This document shows, one piece after another, positions 35,921 to 50,900 of a stretch of 64,000 nucleotides of DNA. Made by a program: the position numbers and the translations under genes. Numbering within the stretch: the stretch's first letter is position 1; each line of letters begins with the position of its first letter. The stretch comes from Lingula anatina (lineage: Eukaryota; Brachiopoda; Lingulata; Lingulida; Lingulidae). Location: positions 77,998-141,997 of the forward strand of contig NW_019775457.1 of assembly GCF_001039355.2 (NCBI RefSeq), given 5' to 3'. The notes under the pieces were generated by a model. That model did not search any database and had not been told where the DNA came from. It saw only the letters and a program-made list of their open reading frames with translations.

Positions 35921-38900
35921 AANNNNNNNNNNNNNNNNNNNNNNNNNCCACTTCCCCCCCCCAATTAATTTATTTACTGATTGTACAACTTCCCAAAATG
36001 ATTTTTCTTTGGAAACCAAGAAAATGAATTATACTAGTGCCCCATTTTTCCCCCCACAAAAAAAAAAAAAAAAAAAACATGACATTGGTTGTTTCCCCCC
36101 CCCCCCCCATACACACTCACACTTGATGTTTGTCTATGTCTGTGTGCTTATCCTTTAATTCCAAGATTATGCTACGTTTACATGGGGATGAAAGGGGGGG
36201 GGGGGCAAATGTGAGAATTGCCTGGTTATCTGTTTTATTCCATTTTTATGTGCATTAACATGGTAGAAATTATTACTTCGTTATTATTACTATGCTTGTT
36301 CACTACAGAAAGGTTCAAGGTAAATTGTAAACCAATGTTTCCTATGTGAGTCTGGTAGATCTGTGGACAGGTTTGATTAATTAGACACCAGTATTGAGAG
36401 AACTTCGATCAATCCAGGTTATGGAATAGTAGATGATTAAATTGACCAAATAAAGGTAAATTGAACAGAGAATTAACGTTTCCAACATTGGTTGGAAAAA
36501 TGTTAATTACTGTCACAACATGCAAGAGAGAATATTGTGCTGAGTCATCAGAAATCGTTGTGGAATTTTACTGGTAATAATCCACTCCATATTTCTTCAG
36601 TCTGTATTCTTATGCATGAATTATGCATTGATTGTGGAAAGCATTTAAGTGTGTGTGTGTGTTTCTTTGTTTCTGCTCATGTGTGTGTGCATTTGTGTGT
36701 CAAAATTTGTGAGTGTGTGTGTGTGTATGTATGTGTATGTGTGTGTGTGTGCACACGTGTGTTCTAGAATGCACAAAGAGTATAGCTGCCAACAGTGATA
36801 ATTTATTCAGCATTAGAAAGTTTCCAATCCATCTCTCTTGTTGTGTCCTTTTAATAAGCGCCTCAGCTCAGTGATTCTGGCTGCATTAAGATGTTAACTT
36901 ACATGACGGTAGCTGAACAAACCAGTGAAAAGTGTGTAGTTTTGAAAGGAACAAAGGCAGGACCAGCAGAGGCTATGTAGGCTGTTGGTTGTTAGTGGAA
37001 AGTCTAATATTGGTATTGAAAGGAAGGGGCTCCATTTGTATGTCTCTCTTTGATAAGAACCTCAATATATGTGTATGCCAGTGGTTTTGATAGGTCCCTT
37101 ACAGTGCGTCCCTGGAGACTGTTACACCATTACTGTGTACTTATAGCACCCAAGTTGATGGTGCTGCCCTCTCTGGGCAGAGTCTAGAGTTAAGGCTAGC
37201 CCCAGCTGCATGCCTGGTGACAATACTGTTAACAATGCTGTTTACCTGGACCTCTATGGAACAGTGGCAGGCCTAGGAGAACAGTGGTGTTGACATTTGT
37301 ATAGTGAATGAATGTGTTGATTGTGCTGGTTGGGGTTAACTGGGGGTGCTGGTCAAAGACTTGGCCTGATCAGTTGAAATTAGTGTTAATAGTTTTACCT
37401 TGGTGCACTCTGTAGATGAAAGTGACTATGCAGATCATTTGTTGGGGTTTAACTGGAGTGCACCCTCTGGTAACACAATGAAATTCTAAATGTTTTCACA
37501 GCAACGACTTATTTGATAGCAGTGTGCAGTAGAAAATGTTTCAGGTTTTTTCCTTCAAACTGACATCTGTATATATATGTATTCTCATACACTTGAAATA
37601 TGGGTAAATAGAAAAAAATGATAAAATAATAAGAATAAATCAATAAATAAAAATCGATCAAAAAACAATAAAAATCGATTAAAAAAAATAATAAAAATTG
37701 CCATTTACCCTCATTCAAGTGTATGTATTTATTTATGTCCCATGGCAGTTATGGTGATGACATTGTTTCATGAAGTGGCAATCTATACATCGACTGGGTC
37801 AAGGTAAAGAAAATTTAGGTGTTTTGGTTGTTGTTTACAAACTGGACACTCCACAATGAGAGAAAACTTGTTGACAAACTGGACAACATTAACGCAGGGG
37901 AAGGGCACTTGTTATTTTATCTGAATTCCAAATGCTGACCACAAGAATGGGATTAATAATTTAAAAGTGTGCTGTGTATCCAGAGAATGTCAAGAGAGGT
38001 CATTAGCTCCATAGTTAAAACATAAAGTATGTATGGTAACAAGGGCAATAGGAGGTCTTACTGTGTAGAAGTACAGCATGTCAAGGACAAATGAAGGGCA
38101 CACACCTCTTTTTTCAGCCTATCAGAGCCTGCCATTAGGAACACACCCTCCAAATATCATGATTGAGTTTTCAAGACATTATCGTAGTCACTGTTGTTTA
38201 TCAATCATAGATAATGAAGAAGGTGTAAGCTAAAAGTACATTGGGTATCTTAGTATACCCTGTCATACCATTTTAATGCTTAGCGTCAGAAAATAATCAG
38301 TAGTGATTGATATATACACCCAGACAGGTGCCCTGCGACCCTACATGTTGATAAGAGAGAGTTACTCATTTAAATTTGGTGTTAAGGTTTAAAGCCACAA
38401 GCTACATAAAAGCTTGAAGTCCCCAGGTAATGACAGCGCAGGTAATCAGCTGCCTTGGTGATGGTTGCTAGGGCAGGCAGCTGGACACAGCTAATGGTCA
38501 GATGGTCTAGACATGCTGTCCACCTGAGATAATGAGGAGGAAGTAACAATTAAACTAATTAATGACTCTGTTCCATTGTTCTTCTGTTCTCCCTCCTTCT
38601 CTCCCTGTTGTCTTGGGCTATTGTTCTATGCAGTGCTTAAAGCTGCAGTGCTCTCATTGGTGAAGAGGTGCTGAGCTATTTATAGACCACAGAATTGGTA
38701 ACCACAATGCTGGGATGTGATTGGCTAAAATGTCGGCTTTGAGTTAAACAGCTGATTCTCACTTTAATATCCTCTGACCCTTGCTGATGGTAATAATAGC
38801 AAGTATTAAGAGGAGGCCTTTTGACAGCTTCTCATCATCTAATGCCTTCTCCTAGCTCAGTCTTGTTTTGTTACCAGCCAAGATTGATGATCTGAGACTG

Positions 38901-41900
38901 AGGGGTGATGTGCATGGTTTGTGGCAAAGACTGTATGTGGGTCCCTGAGCCCAAGTTGAAGCTAAATAACAACCAGAAGACAAAGACACAGGTAGACCAC
39001 TCACAGGTAAAAACTTCCTTTGACACTTCAGGTGTAGCATTTGACCAGTGGACTAGAGTTAGGGTACTATTCCTATCCTTGCATCATGATAGCCAAATAC
39101 ATATAGACTTAATGTCAAGTTGGATTCAAAGCTATTTGAATTTCCAACTGTTACAACATAGATTTCTTGTACTTAACATGTCAGCTTTAGTTCAACAATA
39201 TAGCTGCGTTGATTCATGGACATCAAACATTATAATCCTCTTCTATAATAACCCACCTCCCGACCCTACCCCATCATAACATATATGCCCCTTTGATTTT
39301 ACATTTTTATTTTTATTATGAAATACTTGGTTTGAAAATATTCATATATGTATTATACAGTAGAAATGGACTGCTTGTGACACTTGCATCAGATTATTTT
39401 AATATATCTGGGGAGAGGTCATTGACATTTTCTGCAGCAAATTCTAATGAAACCTAAACACTCCCTTTGTATCAGGAAGAAAGGTAGGGGGTCGTGGAGA
39501 AAGGCACCTGTGTTTTGAAAGGAATTCTGGACTGTATATATTTACATCCACAGAACACTACGGACTGCCCAGATAAATATGTATATATATTGAGTGGTAA
39601 AAAGTCAGAAGTTCAGTTCACCATGCTATCTCAGTGTGTATCTTTTGGCAGGCCTCTCAACTCACAGGGTTCTATGGGGATAGAGCTATGTATCTGTCTC
39701 CAGATCAGATCAGGTGTGTTGTTTTCCATACTAATGAGGTGTTGGGGACAGAGGGTTAGATATCTGCAGTTAACATCTCCCTCCTGTTAAGGTGTGGTTC
39801 ACTGGAACACTCAAACCCTCCATTACTGTCATAGGTGGAGTTGGCTGCCGTGGAGAGGGGGGGGGGATCCATGTGACCAAGGGAAGATGGGTCAGGAAGA
39901 AATAGTGTGACCAAGGCACTTTTGCCCTCTCAGATGAATCTCCTGTCCAAATTGTGCTTGGGATATTTATAATGGCATCTGCACAGCTGTCAGTTCTGGA
40001 CCAGTTATGCCTACGTTTGGTATGAGTTCAGAACAGGAGCTCTAAAAAAAAACAAAAAGTTCTTAGTTTGGATATATATTTTATCCCTTTCTGTGTTTGG
40101 TGTTTGGGGAGGGTTCATGGTTAGCTAGACAGGATCAGTTGGTCAGTATAAGATTGAAAGAACTGAAGGTGCTGTGAAAGGTGAAAAATGTTGACATCAG
40201 CTGTAATGGGACATGTTATGATGGCCTTTTTATTTTTAGTTTGGTAACTTATTACAGTCTCATATAGAAGTTATTGTATAACCAACAGATATGCTGTCAT
40301 ATCAGCAGCATGCATATGTCTATGTATATATGTGTGTTCACTTATCTTAAGTTCAATAAATCAAGGTTGGTCTGATAAAAACTGGGTGTTTTGGACTTGA
40401 GTTTACATGGCACTATACCATTGGTAGTCATGGTAGTAAGTATTGGGTGGATAGAGGACAGTCCTTGGGTACTGTCACTGTACGTCACCTTGTGTGTGCC
40501 AACTTTGGCTGGAACTTCATGGGGCTGGACCTCTGCTTATAGTGATAGGGTGAGTCTCCTTGGTTATAGGGTGAATTTCCTCACCACTTCAGGGCCACTC
40601 AAAGAGTTCCCTATTTTAATTTTCTAGTGTATATAGCTAGGAAACTGTTAACCTGATTGTAAAAACTATTTAATGCCTGTCATCAAGCAGTCATCAAGTC
40701 ACAGTGTTGGCAGTTTAGTCTCAGTCTGCAGAGTTCAGTATGTTGTGCCAGTCAGCGGGTTGTCTGTGTTAATATGCAGTAGTAATGGCAGGTAAGAGAG
40801 GAAGTCCAGGAAATAGGGGGCAGTCTTCAGGTATATTATCTGATGCTGCAGCCACCTTGGGGCCAGCTTAACAAGGTAACAGCCTGCCATGTGGTCAGTG
40901 TCAGATTAAACAATTAAGTGTGTCCCTGTGGTGGCTGGAGGTGTCCACCCCTTGCTCAGTGAACTGTGTCCCCAGGGTTTCCCTGTGGTCAGTCTACTGT
41001 GTCCAGGGACACCTGTACAGAGTGATATATATGGCCAGATTGCGTGTACCACAGGATGGACATTGAGTGGACAGCACAAGATAACTATCACAATACCATT
41101 ACATAGCCACAGGACAGTTATCTCTAAGAATATTACAGTTCTTTCTTTGCCCGACTCATTTATGAATGGTACTCGACAAACATTTTTCATCACTTTATTT
41201 CTTTGCAATAAAGGTGCCCCATAGATATTAACTGGGGTTATTTTGGATCCAAAGTGACCAGTGGCACTGTGGGAATTGGGAAAAAATTTTTTTCTTAAAA
41301 GTGAGTTAAGGATCCCCTAAAGTTGCACTAATAGAAATACTTAGTTTTTTATTTATGTGCATTTTTTTGCCATTTTACTGTATGAAGTCTGTGAAGACAG
41401 AGCTGAAGTCTGTGCTCCCTGTGATATGATTTGGGACAATTAACTAAGGTCCTAATAATAACAAGGTTGAATTACTGAAGTTCTTCACAGCAAGTTAAAA
41501 AAAGCTCAATATATGTCATCATGGATTTTTTTGCAGATAATCTATCACTTTTGTAAGACTTCAAAAGAAATTTAAAGTTCACATTTTTTGTCTCTACTAA
41601 TGTGATTTTATCATGATAGAAGAATACCAATTGGCATAGAGATAGTCTGCCACCTAGTGGATAAATTTCTGGTAAAAAGAATCTCTTCTGAGGAAAGGTT
41701 TCCTGAATCCTATTGAAGTAAGTGACAGGAGGGATTGGTAATTCACAAATTGGATTACTGGGTTCTCTTTACACTTGAGATGCTTCACACACACAGGCAG
41801 CTGCACTTGGTGGCTTGAGTGAGTGGAAAAAACCCTGATTTGTAGAGAGAGGTAGAGGGCTGTATTTATCCCTTAGCCTGCCATGGCTGTCTGTAAAGGA

Positions 41901-44900
41901 CCACATAGTGTCCCCTGTATCTAATCTTATTAACCTTTGACTATCTGTGAGCCTGCATATTGAGAAGAAATATCGAGTGCAACAATCCTTTCCTGCTGAG
42001 AGAAGTATTTTATGTGAAGGCTGGCTGAGGGAAATGCACTGAAATAAAAGGGAAATCTCCCTGATAAATAACACAGAAAAAGCTGGATATACCTCTGCCT
42101 GCAGACCAGGCTAGCTGTTATCTCTCTTCCTGGCCAGTGCAAACACCAGGCAAGGGTTCTGTACATAGCACCTGGTATTGGGAGAGGTGGAGAAGGAGGG
42201 GACAAATTATTTTGGAGATAGAAATTCCTGTCCACATTCTGATCTTCTTTCATTGCTTTTAAGTGAGCCTCCTGCCTCATGTTATATTTAAAACCACAAT
42301 CTTAAACATTGTGTTATTGGTTTTTCTGTGTAAAGATAAACCCCAGGGACGTGTGCCTGTAGTGCTATATTCAACAATATTGCAGTAGATTTCCTTCACT
42401 AACTATGATCTGTTTAACATATTCTAGGGAATTGTGTGCATTCTTGGTAAAGTTCCAGAAAGCTGGTCTGGCTCTGTGCCACATTCCAAGTAAAACATTT
42501 CCTAGGAATAAAGACAAAAATCAGATATTAGATTGGGGGGGGGGGGGGGGGGGAATGTTTCCATAGTTGTAATATACCAAAGTTGTTAAAGCTGTATGTC
42601 CTGGCTTTAATACCAGAGCAGTTGAAATTCTTGTAAATTTGATCATTTTGTGTTTGAGTTGATTGTTTTATATCAATACACATATATAAACAAGGTATAT
42701 AGACGTGCCTGCTGCTGCAGCTATGGTAAGACTCTATATTGGTACGTGGTGGAACAATGCAATTTCTCTGTAACAATGTGTGCCAACACTATTTTTACCT
42801 GCAGTGCCTGGATATCTACATAAAGCTTGGCACCTATTAAAGTGATTAGGAATTCACTCATATGCAAGTTATATTTCCTTGTTACATTTCCATATGTATA
42901 TATCTGGACATAAATGACATTTGTGATTGGTGCAGAACTAATGAGGCCTGATAAATACATTATCTGAGATATAAAGCCCTGGCTACTGTGTGACTGGGAT
43001 ATAACTGTTTTCTGAGATCATTACCTGGGATAACCTCACGGGGACAACAATGACCTAAGCACACTGCAGTTGTTCATAATACACATAGTTTCAATGCTGA
43101 TCCTGCCTCAGTGGTGATACACCTTCCTAGGTTATACCTACTGTTGTTTTTTATGGACATTTTGGTGTTTATAGTCAAGTTGTGTGGTTTTGGATGACTG
43201 ACTGGTAATTGCTATGCACCCTTTGCAGTTATATTACTACAGAGAAGTGAATATTGTGCTCAGAATAGAAGTGCACTAGCTGTTCCTTATGCAACTTTTT
43301 ATGTAGGATACCTGTCCATGTGGGTCAAGGTGCCGAGCGGTGTGGGCAGATAGGTGACCATTACTGAAACTGGCAGAATTTGTAGTGGGAGAATCAGAAA
43401 ATAATTTTTAAGCACAAATAAATAAATGAGGTGCTAATAAAAATGTCTTCTTTTTTCAAGTTTTCTGTATCCCTTAATGTGGTTGTCTAGTTCAGTGTTA
43501 ATTCTCTGTATAGTGCCCATCCTCAGGTAGGCTGTTCTTTTAATGAGTTAAAAACCAGGTCAACAGAAAGGTACTGGGTCACCCTGACCCACTGTCCCAT
43601 CTTCTGGTCCAGTAAACACAGGCTATATTAAGAACAAATCCTCAAAACATAATCAACAAATGAAAATCAGTGGACAGTAATTATACTACTAGTAAACATA
43701 GAGCTGACAGCAAGGAAAAGGTACACTTTTTATTAAAATTAAGAGTTTTTACTGAAGTTTGTTCAGTTTTTAGTTGGCTGGTTATAAGTGTTAAATGTTT
43801 TTGTTAAAATGATTGATAAATTTAGTGTGGCCCATAAAAATATCAGTTAAGAGAGTGACCGTATGACTTTATTTACTGTAAAAACCATATTTTTGTTTTT
43901 TTTTCTTTTGGTGGCATACACTTATACATGCTCCTCTCAATTATATAGGGGTCGACTGTACGGAAATATTTAAAGGAATCAAGTTTTTAAATATGGTAAA
44001 AATGACTAAGTTTGAAAAGTATTGCAATGACATTTTTTTCAAAGAAAATTAAAAGGGTGAACAAGTAGAAAATGTCATTGTAAGCCAGCCAAGGGGTTAA
44101 GTTCATTGTTAGGTAATGGTGGTGTACTGTAGCTGCAGTTGTGTAAATAAGCTTTGCTTGTGTTGGAGTAACAGGAGCTGTAGTTACATAGAACTTGCCT
44201 GGGCTTGACTTACCTGTGGCTTAGACCACAGTGACAGCCCCTATTACACTGGGATCACACCACTGGCCAGCCCAGACACATCATGACTTACCTGTGGCTT
44301 AGACCACAGTGACCCCCCCCCCCCCCCCCAATTACATAATGGGAACATAATGTTTACCACTGGCCAGCCCAGACACATCATATCACCTCCCATTCTCTTT
44401 CAGTCTCAAGTTAAAAGAGAGAATGTGGCCTGCCTAGGCATATAGTATCCCCTTCCTTTCTCTCCCCCATCTCATTAGCTATGCCATGTGGTTGGCCCAG
44501 TACTATACCACACTAACCAAGTGTAGGGAGATAGTACCTGACCTGTGCAGTATGCAGCTATATTTGTACTGTTCCAGTAAAACTGACTATACTGAGGTGA
44601 GCCCTCCCCTCCTCCCTCCTTCCTACTTACCCCCACTGCCCCCCACCCCAATCCACTTAGATACCCTCCTGCTGACATGTTTGTGTTATTGGTTGATTGT
44701 CTAAAATATCAGCCCTTAATCATTGTTGCTGATCATTATTTATTATACAATCTGACTTGACTATCTAAAGCCTTTAAATTTCCTCTTTATTTTCCAGATA
44801 GTTCCTGTTGACACAGATGACGAAGAGGTGAGTCCTTAATTAATTTAGTCACATTAACTGTAAGAAAACTGCAGGTGTGTAGATCAGGGTAAGACTAAAG

Positions 44901-47900
44901 GAGGAGAACCTGAAATGTAATGCAGAGTTAGACTTGCTGAAGACAGTTTTTACAGTTAATAGGTGTCACGTGTAAGAAAGTGTGATGTCCAGTTGAGTTA
45001 GTAGGTGATTTATATTCTCCTGGTGTCACATTAATACACAGTGGTACCTATGGTGCTGGCTATAGGGTGCAGCCAGTACATGGTGAAGGTGTGAGGACCA
45101 AGTATTACATGTGACAGGATCATTTATATCTCNGTGTGCAGATCAGGGTAAGACTAAAGGAGGAGAACCTGAAATGTAATGCAGAGTTAGACTTGCTGAA
45201 GACAGTTTATACAGTTAATAGGTGTCACGTGTAAGAAAGTGTGATGTCCAGTAGAGTTAGTAGGTGATCTATATTCTCCTGGTGTCACATTAATACACAG
45301 TGGTACCTGTGGTGCTAGCTATAGGGTGCAGCCAGTACATGATGAAGGTGTGAGGACCAAGTATTACATGTGACAGGATCATTTATATCTCCCAGTCAAC
45401 CAGTTCATACTGTCTAGACACATCTGAACACCAAAGGAAGATTTGCCTTCACACTTAAAAAACATGCTATAAATACTCTCGTTTGAGACTCAAAACAAAC
45501 TGCCTATCATTTTTTAAGTTGAAATGTTGTTGCTTTCATCTCATGGTCATTCTGGTGTATATGGTCAAAAAGACTGCATCAGTTACTTTGTGTGTGGCAG
45601 GTGGTAAATGCAGCAGTGCATGATTTCTTATACCCTCAGTCAGGTGCCGACTACAATAATATAACTTTTGTAATCTGAATTATTGACTAAAAACTAAGAG
45701 TCTGGTCTGGAAGAGCAGAGCTTTAGAGAAGGGAATCTGGAAAAATGAACAGAGCGCAAATTTGGGAAAACCTGGGGTGGACTGGTCTGCAATAGGTTGC
45801 TCATATGCTGTCTTTAAAAATAAAACATTTCTTTAAGAAATGAGCAATAAAGGCTACAAGCGATTTATTTTGAAACGAAGGATAGAAATAAATCGGACAT
45901 ATCTTGATACCTGTGCTTAATGCTTTCTGTCATGAAAGCAAACTTCATTTCCAGTCCTCATAGAGCTCCTGTATCCGGGAGGGGAGTGGAAAAGAATAAA
46001 ACTAGTTTACACATAATGAGACTGCTATTTACACTAACCAATCTACTTCCTAAAATGATAACTTGGCTTTTTGGTGTTATCACTTGTTATATTAGTAAAA
46101 AACAATTGTCTGATAGGGGTGGTTTCTAGGGATCTGTGCTGACTAGAGCCTGGGGAGTGCTCAAAGGGTTTAACAGGTAACTACCAGATTAAGTTAGTAA
46201 GGAGGTTAAACACTTAGTTTAGTGGCTTTCTTGATGTACAAATCTTGCTATGAGGTTGAATGTCTTAAAAATGAGTATTAGTGGTTAACAAGCCAGTAGA
46301 CTGATCAGTTTTCTGGTGGGAAATCTGGTCAGAAGGGCAGTCGTGGTCTGGTCGGCAGGCTGGTCAGTTGTCTGATTGATGCTACATTTGACGGTTGACA
46401 GTCACTTAGCTCCTCTCTTGTATTTGGTATTTTATAAAGCATGACCTCAAAAGTTACACGGTAAAAAAAAAGCAACCATATTTAAAAGTAAAATTTCAAA
46501 AGTATAGTTGATATGATGACTGCTAGTGTTAACAGTGCTAAAATTAAACCAGTCTTATTGCAACAGCATGTTGACATGCTAGAAAGGTTCCACACTTTAT
46601 AAAATGTCATCTGAAAGCAGCAATTCATGAAAAGTGATATAACTTTTCAAAGTCTTCCCACTATTTTCTCTTTCAACAAAGTGATTCCCTTCTAACAAGT
46701 GTCATCAGTACAGATAAAATATGACAGCAGTACTATCATTGGGGATCTCTTTCACACCTCGTTGTCCACCTCCTAGGTTATTTTTAGCAAACCGCACTGG
46801 AGATAGGTGATGACTAAAAAAAAAAGGCCTGCTGCTGTATTAGCATAGCACTGACCAAGGCAGTGTCAGTCTGGCCGGCAGCTCATGAAGACCCAGTGAA
46901 CACCACCTGCTTTTGGGTATTTTTTGCTCCAGATCTCATTAAGTCATTGTCCAGCTAACTGTTATCCAGGTGTGTGGAAGAGATACCACATTGCCTATAC
47001 AGCAGCCAGGCATGCATTGCTTTGGGTATGCTTCAGCAGGGCACCTGTAAAATGAGGTATGCAGGGGTAGGGCACCTGATGGTACATTGAAGACAATTAG
47101 TGCCCTAGAAGTTTAAGATAATGAATTGTAGCATGATTTGTGACATGCAGCAGAATTGCTAGGTGACTAATCAGATAAGAACTCTCTACATAGAGCCTAT
47201 CTTTATTATACAAGCCCTGAACCAGAATATCTCTGTGGTGTCAGCTGCAGGCCCCAAGCCAGGCTACTTATGAATTCATTCTGTGTTGTGAGTCAGAGGT
47301 AATCAGTTAGTGAAGGAAGAGTGATGGTGCTGGGACACCCCTCTATGTGCCTTGCTGCTGGGGAAGACATGGGACTGAAATCAGTTTACACCAAAGATAT
47401 GGGAAGTTGCAGACTGCTTCCACACTAAGATCTCACATGTTGACTGGGTTCATGGCAACCATGAGCCTGCTTTAGGGGGAGAGGATGTTGTCGTTAAGTT
47501 TTAACAATAATGACAACAACTCTGAGAATAATGTTATCAATAATGACAACATGGGGCACCCTTCAGATAATCATGTTAGCAATGCTGACAATAAGGTGAG
47601 AGGAGCTCCAATGTTATTGCCAGAAGGAACTTAGTTTTAACTTAAAAACCAAATATGTTAAGTCCTCTCTAAGTGAGCACGTTACTTCTTGAATGAAGAC
47701 TGAAAGCAGACTCACCCAGTGTGTCTTAACTACTGTCACATGCACTGTCTTGTATAAATCAGTGTCCAAGGACCATGACTTGTCTCTAAGCAGACTTTTT
47801 AGACGTTTCTTCTATGTACAACTTATACTAGTACAGCATGATTTTTTTGGACAGTTTGGTTGATTGAATTTCAGTTGGAGCAAAGTTTCCAACTTCAAAG

Positions 47901-50900
47901 AGAACAAATGATTTTAATGATATTAAAAACGTTTTTCAGCAAACAATTTTGTCTGAAATTTAAGTTTTAAACTTGTATATGTGATTATTGACTGACTTGT
48001 TTTTATTTTTTCAGACACAGATGTTGTTTGTAGATGCATTTCTACAAAACAACCGTCTTGAGCACATTGTCCAGGTGATGGGCTACCACCCTAAATACCT
48101 GGACAGTTTCCTCAAGACACAGCAGTATATTCTCCGTGGAGATGGACCTCTTCCATATGACTACAGACACTATATAGCTATCATGGTGAGTAGACTTCAC
48201 TTCTGTATCTTGTACAGCTTGTAGATAGGCATATTTTGGTCTCTAATTTAATTATTTCTTCAGTAATGCCAGACTTGTCTGGCAAGCTAGCACTTCATAT
48301 TGAACTTGTGATATTCTGTTCTGGTGATATCTGCCTTGATGTAGTGCACGCCTTGGACCAAGTTTCTAGCTCGGTGTCAGCTCGGTGTCAGCTCGGTGTG
48401 TTCCAGTGACACTCCTATCTTGGCTGTCTCAGTGCAAATCTTTTTTTTTCCTGGCAAAGTTCACTTGTGTTTCTTCTGTACACAAGGGATTAGGTTCTTA
48501 TGGCAACATCACAGAAGTAGGGTTGTTTTGTTACCCTTGGCTTTTATGCTATTGGAAACTCAAACTTAATGGAAGAAAGTTGAGTTGATTTAAACCGAAT
48601 TGCTAGTCTTTTTTTTTTTTTTGCACTAAGACCTTTCAAGACAATATGAAGAGTTGTTTGCTTATAATGTTACTTTACAGTTCAAGCAAGCAAGTAATGT
48701 TTGCCGTTAATAGAACAAAGGTTTGTGAAAAAAGTAGTCAGAAAAAGGGAAGAAAGAAAAGGAAATTGAAGATAGATATTGGTTAGATACGTTTCCTTTT
48801 AACCAGAAAATTGGGATCAGTTGGAAAGCATATCTGTTCAAGTAGTTTGAAAAAATTCACTTTTAGAATTAATGTACTAACTTTTGACACTTTGAAACTG
48901 CTTAAATGAATGTTTAGTCTATTGTTTCCCAACCCCAAGGTGCAGCCAGTTCAGTTTTCGCTGTACCTCAATTATTTCCCAGTCCTTAAGTACAGCCAGT
49001 TCAGTTTTCTCTGTACTTTAATGGGACAAGAACCCAACATCCCAGTTGCGTGCAAGTCTAAGATTGCACAGTGTGATGTAAGGTTAGAAATCCTATCAAG
49101 GTGATAGCACAGTAAGTGCAGTCACCCCATCATTAGTCAGCAGTCTTAGCAGTAGTCCTACATACCAGATATGTTACCAGTCTGACACTGGTTAATGTGT
49201 AACTAGAGAGAGGTGAACCACCATTTCCCCTCCTTCCTCTGTGGCCGGGGCCCTGACTCAAAGCGAAATGGACACTTGACTTCATTAGCTAGATTGAGAT
49301 GTGTTAATATGTAACATTACATAAACAGGTGATAAAAGACACTTAGATCATGCAAAGCCTGCACTGTAGCAGTCTTAACACTGGGGCTTTAGCTGCTTTG
49401 TGTATAGTGGTTAGGAATAGAGAATGGACCAAGTTCTCCCTCTCCGCTATAGAACAGATCTCCATGGAAAACTTTAAACTATGCTTGAGTATTGGCAAAT
49501 GAAATACGAGTTTTACATTTATTCCAAAATAATTGAATTGATATTAAAACAAAGGATTTGAGACCAGGCAGGTTTCTTTACAGGTGTATGTGTGTGTGTT
49601 TGGGGAGGGGGGTGAGGTGAGAGCTGGGTAGGTCAACAACACTGACCTGTTTGTGAACTACATCTGATATAGTTATCTAATAGCTGAAAATTGACTCTGA
49701 AATCCATTTCCTTCCTTTATTCCCATCCTGCAGATAGACTCTTTAACTCTGTATTTTAAGTCAGGATAGGACACGTTGTTGATATCAAATACAATCAAGT
49801 TGTCTGTTACAAACAACACTATTGTTATTTATATTTGTGCTCTTTGGTTTCGAAGAGATGGGTGTGTCACCGTGGGCTGTCAGAGATTTAACAGACCAAA
49901 CTTCTCCAGTATCTGAGAAAGATGAGCCTTCATTCATATGTCCAGAGTGAGAATGATGTTCTACATGCAATGCTGTAGTCTGAAGTTGCATGTCAACTGG
50001 TCCTGCATACTTGGCTGTCATTGACAGAGAGGTCAGGGGTGGCTCACCAAGTTGTTGACCATCTTGCTCTTTTAGAGATGGTCACTGCTGATACCCTAGA
50101 TGTTTGGCCTGGATCTGGAGTTCCGTAATACTTACCTGTGTCACTGATATAGGTACAGAAGAAATGACACTGCCATCAGGCCTACAAACACCAAGATAAA
50201 TCTTTAGGTCCTAAAACTCCATCTAGTTGAAGGTATCAACCTTCTCACAACGTACCACTGGTAATTTTGCTCATTAAAAAAAAAAAGATAATTTCCAGTT
50301 ATTTCTGAGATCTGAAATGGTGATAAGCAGAGAAAGTGTCCCCATTCTTAAATATTCAGTGCAGAGAGAGAGGGGTTAACATGTAATTCTGTGGACTAGA
50401 GCCAGGTTGCTAGGGCAGGTCTCCATAAAAAGCTGTGTCACATGGCGTGTATTATCAGTGCTGGTCATCAGTGGGCACTGAGCTGTGTCTGATGGACTGG
50501 TGCCTGGGGGATGAAGGCACTCCACACATTATTATATATTGCTGTATGGTATATTCTGCAGATAGGAGGGGAAATAAAGAATACCTTTTGAAGAACTAAG
50601 TGTTTCATAAATGTAGACAACATCTTATTTTTCTTCTTTTATTAATGAATATAATTATGTTTTTTACTGTCTTGTGTATCAGGGTGAGGGTGATGCCAAG
50701 GGAAAATAGATACTATCTTGTTTATTAGACAGTGTCTGTGAATTGTGAATTTGTGTTTAATTTCTGAAATAAGGTTTATATTCCTGTCGATGGTCCTGTT
50801 ATGCCATTGCTCCTGTTTGATCAGTTGATATGCAAATGGCAGTTAATTTCTGTGCTGTATTCTGTTGCTCAGGCCTCTGCCAGACACCAGTGCTCATATC

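Noticed and set aside
38908-38991. Possible sestrin exon reading [15 protein letters not shown]
   Set aside because: Lies after exon 2, has a weak donor (CAG/GTAGAC) and no counterpart in other sestrins at this position.
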